A stretch of 64,000 bases of DNA. Source: Streptomyces scopuliridis RB72. GTDB lineage: Bacteria; Actinomycetota; Actinomycetes; Streptomycetales; Streptomycetaceae. Positions 59,801-64,000 of the stretch are shown here, in pieces. Every line of letters starts with the position of its first letter. Positions within the stretch are counted from its first letter, which is position 1. A model generated the notes under the pieces. That model was not told the DNA's origin. It saw nothing but the letters and a program-made list of their open reading frames with translations, and did not search any database. The stretch is from contig NZ_JOEI01000040.1 in the NCBI RefSeq assembly GCF_000718095.1, positions 1 to 64,000 of the forward strand, read 5' to 3'. Made by a program: the position numbers and the translations under genes.

Positions 59801-62800
59801 ATGCGGGAAAGCCACCGGGCCGAAGCCGAAGGGCTGTTGGTACGTGCCGTGGAGGAAGAGGTACGGCGCTCCGGCGGGCGGACCGAAGGGAACACACTGC
59901 TGGCGCGCGGGCGCAGCGCCCTGGACGCCATGGCGGCGGGTGCGGACGAGGAGTACGCCGCGTACGTGCGGGCGCTGGACGCGGAGCGGGCCGAACGGCC
60001 GCCGCTGTCGGAGCGGTTCAGCAGGCAGTCCCTCGGAACGCCCGCACTGGTCACGTCCGTCGCCGCGGTCGCCGCCGTCGGCGCGGATGTCGCGCTGGGC
60101 ACCGCCACGGGCATCGCGTTCGGCGCCGGAGCCGTCGTCGCGGTCGCCGGGGCCGCGACCACCGTCGCCAAGGTGACCGCCTCGCACTGGCCGGCCGCGC
60201 ACCGCAGGGCCGGGGCAGCCGGCCAGCCGGGCGGCACCGAGCAGTTGCGGCTCCAGTGGCTGACGGCGCTGGAGGTACGGGGCATCCGCCCGTTCCTCGA
60301 CCAGCAGCGGGTGCTGACCTCCGCGACCCGGCGCACCGCCAAGAAACCCACCGTCGTCCCGCAGCTGCGCGGCGGGGACCGCAGCGCGGCCGCCCGCCGG
60401 CGCAGTGTGCTGGAGCAGTCCTTCGGCCATCTGCCCGAGCCGGACGGGCCGTTCGCCGGGCGGCGCGCGGCGATGGCGCAGATCGCGCAATGGGTGCACG
60501 CGGCCCGCGTGTCGACGGAGACGAAGCCGACGGTCGTGGTGCTGTACGGCGCCCCGGGCTCCGGCCGTACCGAGCTGGCCGTACGGGCCGCGCATCAGCT
60601 CAAGGACCAGTTCAGGGGCGCCTGCGTGGTCGATCTGCGCGGCGGCGGCTCCTTCGAGGCGCCGCTGTCGACCCGCGACGCGCTGCTGCATCTGCTCAAC
60701 CGGCTGGGCGCGCCGCGCGAACAGCTGCTGTTCCGCGAGGGGTCCTCCCCGGAGCAGCAGGTACGGCGGCTGAGCGAGCTGTACCACCAGCATCTGACGG
60801 GCCTTCCGGTGACGGTCGTCCTGGACGACGCCTCCGATCCCGAGCAGGTGCGGACGCTGGTGCCCGAACGGTCCGACAGCCTGGTGCTGGTGACGGCGCG
60901 CGAGCGGCTCGGTCTGCCGGACGACGTACCGGCCTGGGTGCACCAGCTGCCCGTCGAGCCGCTGGACACGGCGGGCGCGGAAGAGCTGCTGCGGGCCGTG
61001 GCCGAACCGTCCGCCGCGTCGGCGGAGGGACCGTACGACGCGCAATCCACCGACCGCGTCGGCGAGTTGTGCGGCGGCCTGCCGCTCGCCCTGCGGATCG
61101 CCGGGTCCTCGCTCGGGGAGCGCACGGCCCATCGGCTGGCCACGGACCTCGACGCGTACGGCCCGGTCGAACCGGTCGAACGGGCCCTGTGGGTGCGCTA
61201 CACCGACCAGAGCGACCAGGCCCGCAGGCTGCTGCGCCGCCTCGCGCTGGCGGGCCGCGCCTCCCTGGGCGCGGCCGCGGCGGCGGCGCTGCTGGCGACG
61301 GACGAGCAGGAGGCCGGCCGGCTGCTGGCCGAGCTGTCCCGGACGGGTCTGATCGACCACGTACGGGCCAGCCGCTACCGGCTGCACGACGCCGTCAGGG
61401 TCTTCGCGCACTCACGGCTGCGGGACGAGGAGGGCGCCGAGGACCGAACGGCCGCCCAGGAGCGGCTGATCCGGAACTACGGCGAGCTCGCCGACTCCGT
61501 GATCCGGCTGGTCGACGGAAAGACGTCCACCCGCGTCGATCAGTTCAAGAGCGCTGCAGGCGCGCACGGCTTCTCGTCGCTGGACTCGGCGCTGCGCTGG
61601 CTCGATGACGAGTCCAGCTTCATCACGGCCGCGCTGCGGCACGCGGAGGGCGTCGACCAGCAGACCGTACTGGACCTGCTGGGCGCGCTCTGCGACTACT
61701 GCCTGCTGCGCGGCGACCTCTACCGGCTGGGCGAGATCAACGAGCTGACGCAGGCGGTGGGCCAGGGGCTGCTGCTCCGCTCGGTCCAGTGGCGTACGGG
61801 CATCGCGGCCCGCCAGCTCGGCGAGCTGGACAAGGCGCGCACGACCCTGACGACGGTCGTCGGTCTCTACCGGGAGGCGGACCACGACGCGGGCGCCGCC
61901 CGCGCGCTCTGCTCGCTCGGCATCACCCTGCACCACCAGGGCAATCTGACCGAGGCGTCGGCGAAGCTGCGCGAGGCGCTGGCACTCCAGTCCCCGGAAC
62001 CGCTGGCCGGCGACCGGGGCTGGACGCTGCACGCCCTGGCGGCCGTCGAGCGCGACCGCGGCTCGGTGGCCGAGGCGCTCACGCTCCTCTCCCGCGCGCT
62101 CGTCCTGCACCGCGAGAACGAGTCCCTGCACGGCGAGGCGTGGACGCACTTCCAGCTGGGCCAGTTGTATCTGCGGCTCGGCGAGGTGGCGCGGGCGGAG
62201 GCGGAGCTGCGCGCGGCCCTCGATCTCTACGGCAGGACCCGCGACGGCCGCGGCGAGGCGTGGGCGATGACCCAGCTCGCCCGTACCCGCCTGGTGGACG
62301 GCGACCCGGCCCCGGCGGTCGACGAACTGCGCGACGCCCTCGCCCGCCACCGCGACAACGAGGACGCGCGCGGCGAGGCGTGGACGCTCTACTACCTGGG
62401 CCAGGCGCTGGAGGAGACCGGCGACCGCGACCAGGCGGTACGGGAACTGGAGCGGGCGCGCACGATGTTCTCCCGGATGCGCGACGTGTACGGACTGGCC
62501 TGCGCCCGGCACCACTCGGGCCGGGTCACCCGCGACCAGCGCGCCGCCCAGACCGGCAACCTCCGCAACTCGGGCTTCGCCCGCCAGCTGCTGACCGACG
62601 CCCGCGCGGACTTCCGCCGCATCGGCGTCGCCCACGGCGAGGCCTGGACCTGCCTGGAACTGGCCATCATCGACGCCGGCAACAACCGCCCCGGCCAGGC
62701 GCTCCAGCTCTGCGACGAGGCGGCGGCCCTCTTCGCCTCGTACGACGACCACCGCGGCGTCGACTGGTCCCGCTTCCTGCGCTGCACGCTCCTGCCGTAC

Positions 62801-63037
62801 GCCTCGGCGGGCGGCATCGAGGTGGGCTCGGTCGTCGCCGAACAGGAACTCTCGGACCTCTCCGCCGCCGGCCACGCCTCCCGCGACGGCAAACTCGCGG
62901 AATCCATCGCGACGCTCGGGGTCATGCTGAGCCGGGGCGTACGACTGGAGGACGGCTGGCAGGCCTGGCACCTGGGAATGGTCCCGAACCGCCACGCACG
63001 GGAGGTGATGGGCGTACCGGTGACGGCCGTCACATAG
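59801..63037 (+). CDS. NB-ARC-like STAND NTPase with TPR repeats
   Basis: 1078 residues from an ATG at 59801 (GGAGGGGGA upstream). A charged helical N-terminus (1-80) is followed by an unusually hydrophobic Ala/Val/Gly segment (about 85-130) that may enter the membrane. The NTPase core has Walker A LYGAPGSGRTELAVRA near 247, a Walker B strand VTVVLDDAS near 345 and the GLPLALRIAG box typical of NB-ARC. A winged-helix region follows, then at least seven TPR repeats (about 645-1000; repeats open with GEAWT). It is a signal-transducing ATPase of the type that oligomerises when ligand binds the repeats. Target unknown. Confidence 0.9.
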   Translation: MRESHRAEAEGLLVRAVEEEVRRSGGRTEGNTLLARGRSALDAMAAGADEEYAAYVRALDAERAERPPLSERFSRQSLGTPALVTSVAAVAAVGADVALGTATGIAFGAGAVVAVAGAATTVAKVTASHWPAAHRRAGAAGQPGGTEQLRLQWLTALEVRGIRPFLDQQRVLTSATRRTAKKPTVVPQLRGGDRSAAARRRSVLEQSFGHLPEPDGPFAGRRAAMAQIAQWVHAARVSTETKPTVVVLYGAPGSGRTELAVRAAHQLKDQFRGACVVDLRGGGSFEAPLSTRDALLHLLNRLGAPREQLLFREGSSPEQQVRRLSELYHQHLTGLPVTVVLDDASDPEQVRTLVPERSDSLVLVTARERLGLPDDVPAWVHQLPVEPLDTAGAEELLRAVAEPSAASAEGPYDAQSTDRVGELCGGLPLALRIAGSSLGERTAHRLATDLDAYGPVEPVERALWVRYTDQSDQARRLLRRLALAGRASLGAAAAAALLATDEQEAGRLLAELSRTGLIDHVRASRYRLHDAVRVFAHSRLRDEEGAEDRTAAQERLIRNYGELADSVIRLVDGKTSTRVDQFKSAAGAHGFSSLDSALRWLDDESSFITAALRHAEGVDQQTVLDLLGALCDYCLLRGDLYRLGEINELTQAVGQGLLLRSVQWRTGIAARQLGELDKARTTLTTVVGLYREADHDAGAARALCSLGITLHHQGNLTEASAKLREALALQSPEPLAGDRGWTLHALAAVERDRGSVAEALTLLSRALVLHRENESLHGEAWTHFQLGQLYLRLGEVARAEAELRAALDLYGRTRDGRGEAWAMTQLARTRLVDGDPAPAVDELRDALARHRDNEDARGEAWTLYYLGQALEETGDRDQAVRELERARTMFSRMRDVYGLACARHHSGRVTRDQRAAQTGNLRNSGFARQLLTDARADFRRIGVAHGEAWTCLELAIIDAGNNRPGQALQLCDEAAALFASYDDHRGVDWSRFLRCTLLPYASAGGIEVGSVVAEQELSDLSAAGHASRDGKLAESIATLGVMLSRGVRLEDGWQAWHLGMVPNRHAREVMGVPVTAVT

Positions 63038-63109
63038 CCATCGCCTCCGGCCCCATGACGCCCTGTGGGTGTCATGGGGCCGGACGCGACGCCGGCTGAG
63101 GCGGTCGCG

Positions 63110-63379
63110 CTACTCGCCCTGCGAGGCGGCGGACGTCGGCTCGTTCTCCGCGGGCTGCTTCGAGGACTGCGCGGACGCGGCGGGCGTCCGCACCGGAGTC
63201 TCCTCGAAGTTGACCATGCTCATGTGGCGGTTCATCGACTTCATCAGCATCCACACGCCCCCCGCCATCACCGCGAACACGATGAACCCGAGCACACCGG
63301 GCGTCACCTTGTTCTCGTCGAGCTCCTTGGCGAGAGGAGCCGCGAACGCCATCGCCTGAGTCGCATACATATCAGCCAT
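63110..63379 (-). CDS. Small single-helix membrane protein
   Basis: 89 residues with one hydrophobic helix (about 27-46, VTPGVLGFIVFAVMAGGVWML) and a Ser/Pro/Glu-rich tail. It starts inside the 3' end of mca (8-nt overlap) and is therefore coupled to it. This small protein habitually follows mca in streptomycetes; its function is not known. Confidence 0.8.
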   Translation of the reverse strand: MADMYATQAMAFAAPLAKELDENKVTPGVLGFIVFAVMAGGVWMLMKSMNRHMSMVNFEETPVRTPAASAQSSKQPAENEPTSAASQGE

Positions 63380-64000
63380 TGTCGCGGATGCCCGCGAACA
63401 GGTCGCTCTCGGGGAGGGATGTATCGACGAGCGACTTCGCGAGCTCGTACTCCTCCGTCGGCCAGACCTCCCGCTGGATGTCCATCGGGATACGGAACCA
63501 GCCGCCGTCCGGGTCGATCTGGGTGGCGTGCGCGATCAGCGCCTTGTCACGGATCTCGAAGAAGTCGGCACACGGAACATGCGTGGTCAGCGTCCGCTCC
63601 ACGCGCTCGAACTCCTTCCAGCGCTCCAGCCACTCGCCGTACGGGGACTCAAGACCCCGGGCGAGCAGCGCCTCGTGGAGCGCGACCGTACGCGGCCGGT
63701 TGAAGCCCTGGTTGTAGTAGAGCTTCTCCGGCTGCCAGACGGGACCGAAGTCGTCCTCCGGGTACTTCTCCTTGTCCGCCGCGGCCTCGAACGCCACCAT
63801 CGAGATCTTGTGGGTCATGATGTGGTCCGGGTGCGGATACCCGCCGTTCTCGTCGTACGTGGTGATGACCTGCGGCCGGAACGACCGGATCAGGCGTACG
63901 AGACGGCCCGCCGCCTCGTCCACGTCCTCCAGCGCGAAGCAGCCCTCGGGCAGCGGCGGCAGCGGGTCGCCCTCGGGCAGACCCGAGTCGACGTACCCCA
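63372..64000 (-). CDS. mca: Mycothiol conjugate amidase, 3' part
   Basis: The gene runs off the right edge; about 209 codons are visible. Mca cleaves mycothiol S-conjugates to mercapturic acids and GlcN-Ins in detoxification. Recognised by GYVDSGLPEGDPLPPLPEG, ITTYDENGGYPHPDHIMTH with metal-binding His residues, and YYNQGFNRPRTV. The visible C-terminal half is intact. Presence of mca confirms a mycothiol-producing actinobacterium. Confidence 0.96.
   Translation of the reverse strand, partial: GYVDSGLPEGDPLPPLPEGCFALEDVDEAAGRLVRLIRSFRPQVITTYDENGGYPHPDHIMTHKISMVAFEAAADKEKYPEDDFGPVWQPEKLYYNQGFNRPRTVALHEALLARGLESPYGEWLERWKEFERVERTLTTHVPCADFFEIRDKALIAHATQIDPDGGWFRIPMDIQREVWPTEEYELAKSLVDTSLPESDLFAGIRDNG

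Noticed and set aside
57808..61608. Very long plus-strand open frame of over 1200 codons
   Set aside because: It runs antisense to the YyaL-type gene and out of frame with the STAND gene, with Arg/Pro/Gly-rich composition typical of shadow frames in GC-rich DNA.
1..64000. tRNA, rRNA, CRISPR arrays, insertion sequences, prophage
   Set aside because: I looked for cloverleaf arms, regular direct repeats, transposase motifs and phage genes and saw none.

Overview
The window is high-GC chromosomal DNA of a Streptomyces or a very close relative. The reasons are the strong third-position G/C bias, many GTG starts and 4-nt ATGA gene overlaps, a mycothiol gene (mca), a GTP-dependent PEP carboxykinase, a DasR-type chitinase operator, and typical Streptomyces interspersed palindromes. 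I see no rRNA, tRNA, CRISPR array, transposase or prophage. It reads as ordinary core-to-accessory chromosome rather than an island.

Layout. 1-5.5 kb (minus): a Tad/Flp pilus-type secretion operon (CpaB, CpaE, two TadE-like pseudopilins, TadA ATPase), with tadB/tadC presumably off the left edge. 5.7-8.9 kb (plus): a large secreted protein with a prepilin-type signal, a lipoprotein, a DUF3592-like membrane protein and a small membrane protein. 9-16 kb: a P-loop kinase, a DasR-regulated GH18 chitinase, an Nramp-like transporter lacking the usual metal motifs, and a transmembrane Ser/Thr kinase. 16-23 kb: a divergent IclR-controlled catabolic locus (GntP permease, RidA, IclR and a KDG-type kinase against a D-serine-dehydratase-like enzyme and a D-aminoacylase) with two overlapping palindromes between the arms. 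23-24 kb: a VapBC pair and DoxX. 24-32 kb: TetR/CocE-type hydrolase and a complete peptide-type ABC importer with a double ATPase.

32-39 kb: an alanine-type aminotransferase, a small protein behind a Fur/PerR-like box, then a four-gene cassette: solute-binding-like protein, TelA, solute-binding/vWA lipoprotein, XpaC-like membrane protein. 39-44 kb: a phosphotransferase, pckA, hemolysin III with a palindromic operator, TetR. 44-47 kb: aldehyde dehydrogenase translationally coupled to an asparagine-synthetase-like enzyme with a dead glutaminase site. 48-50.6 kb: a tightly overlapping three-gene operon of unknown function (cupin, zinc-ribbon membrane protein, soluble paralogue), the latter two sharing what looks like a degenerate Toprim-like domain. 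50.7-57.4 kb: a four-gene overlapping operon pairing a copper-radical oxidase with three membrane glycosyltransferases, reminiscent of cslA-glxA. 57-64 kb: a YyaL-type thioredoxin-domain protein, an NB-ARC/TPR STAND NTPase, a small membrane protein and the 3' part of mca.

The best candidates for undescribed biology are the TelA/vWA/solute-binding cassette, the cupin/Toprim-like operon, and the copper-oxidase glycan operon. Starts were chosen by Shine-Dalgarno spacing and conserved domain boundaries. Functions come from motif recognition without database search.
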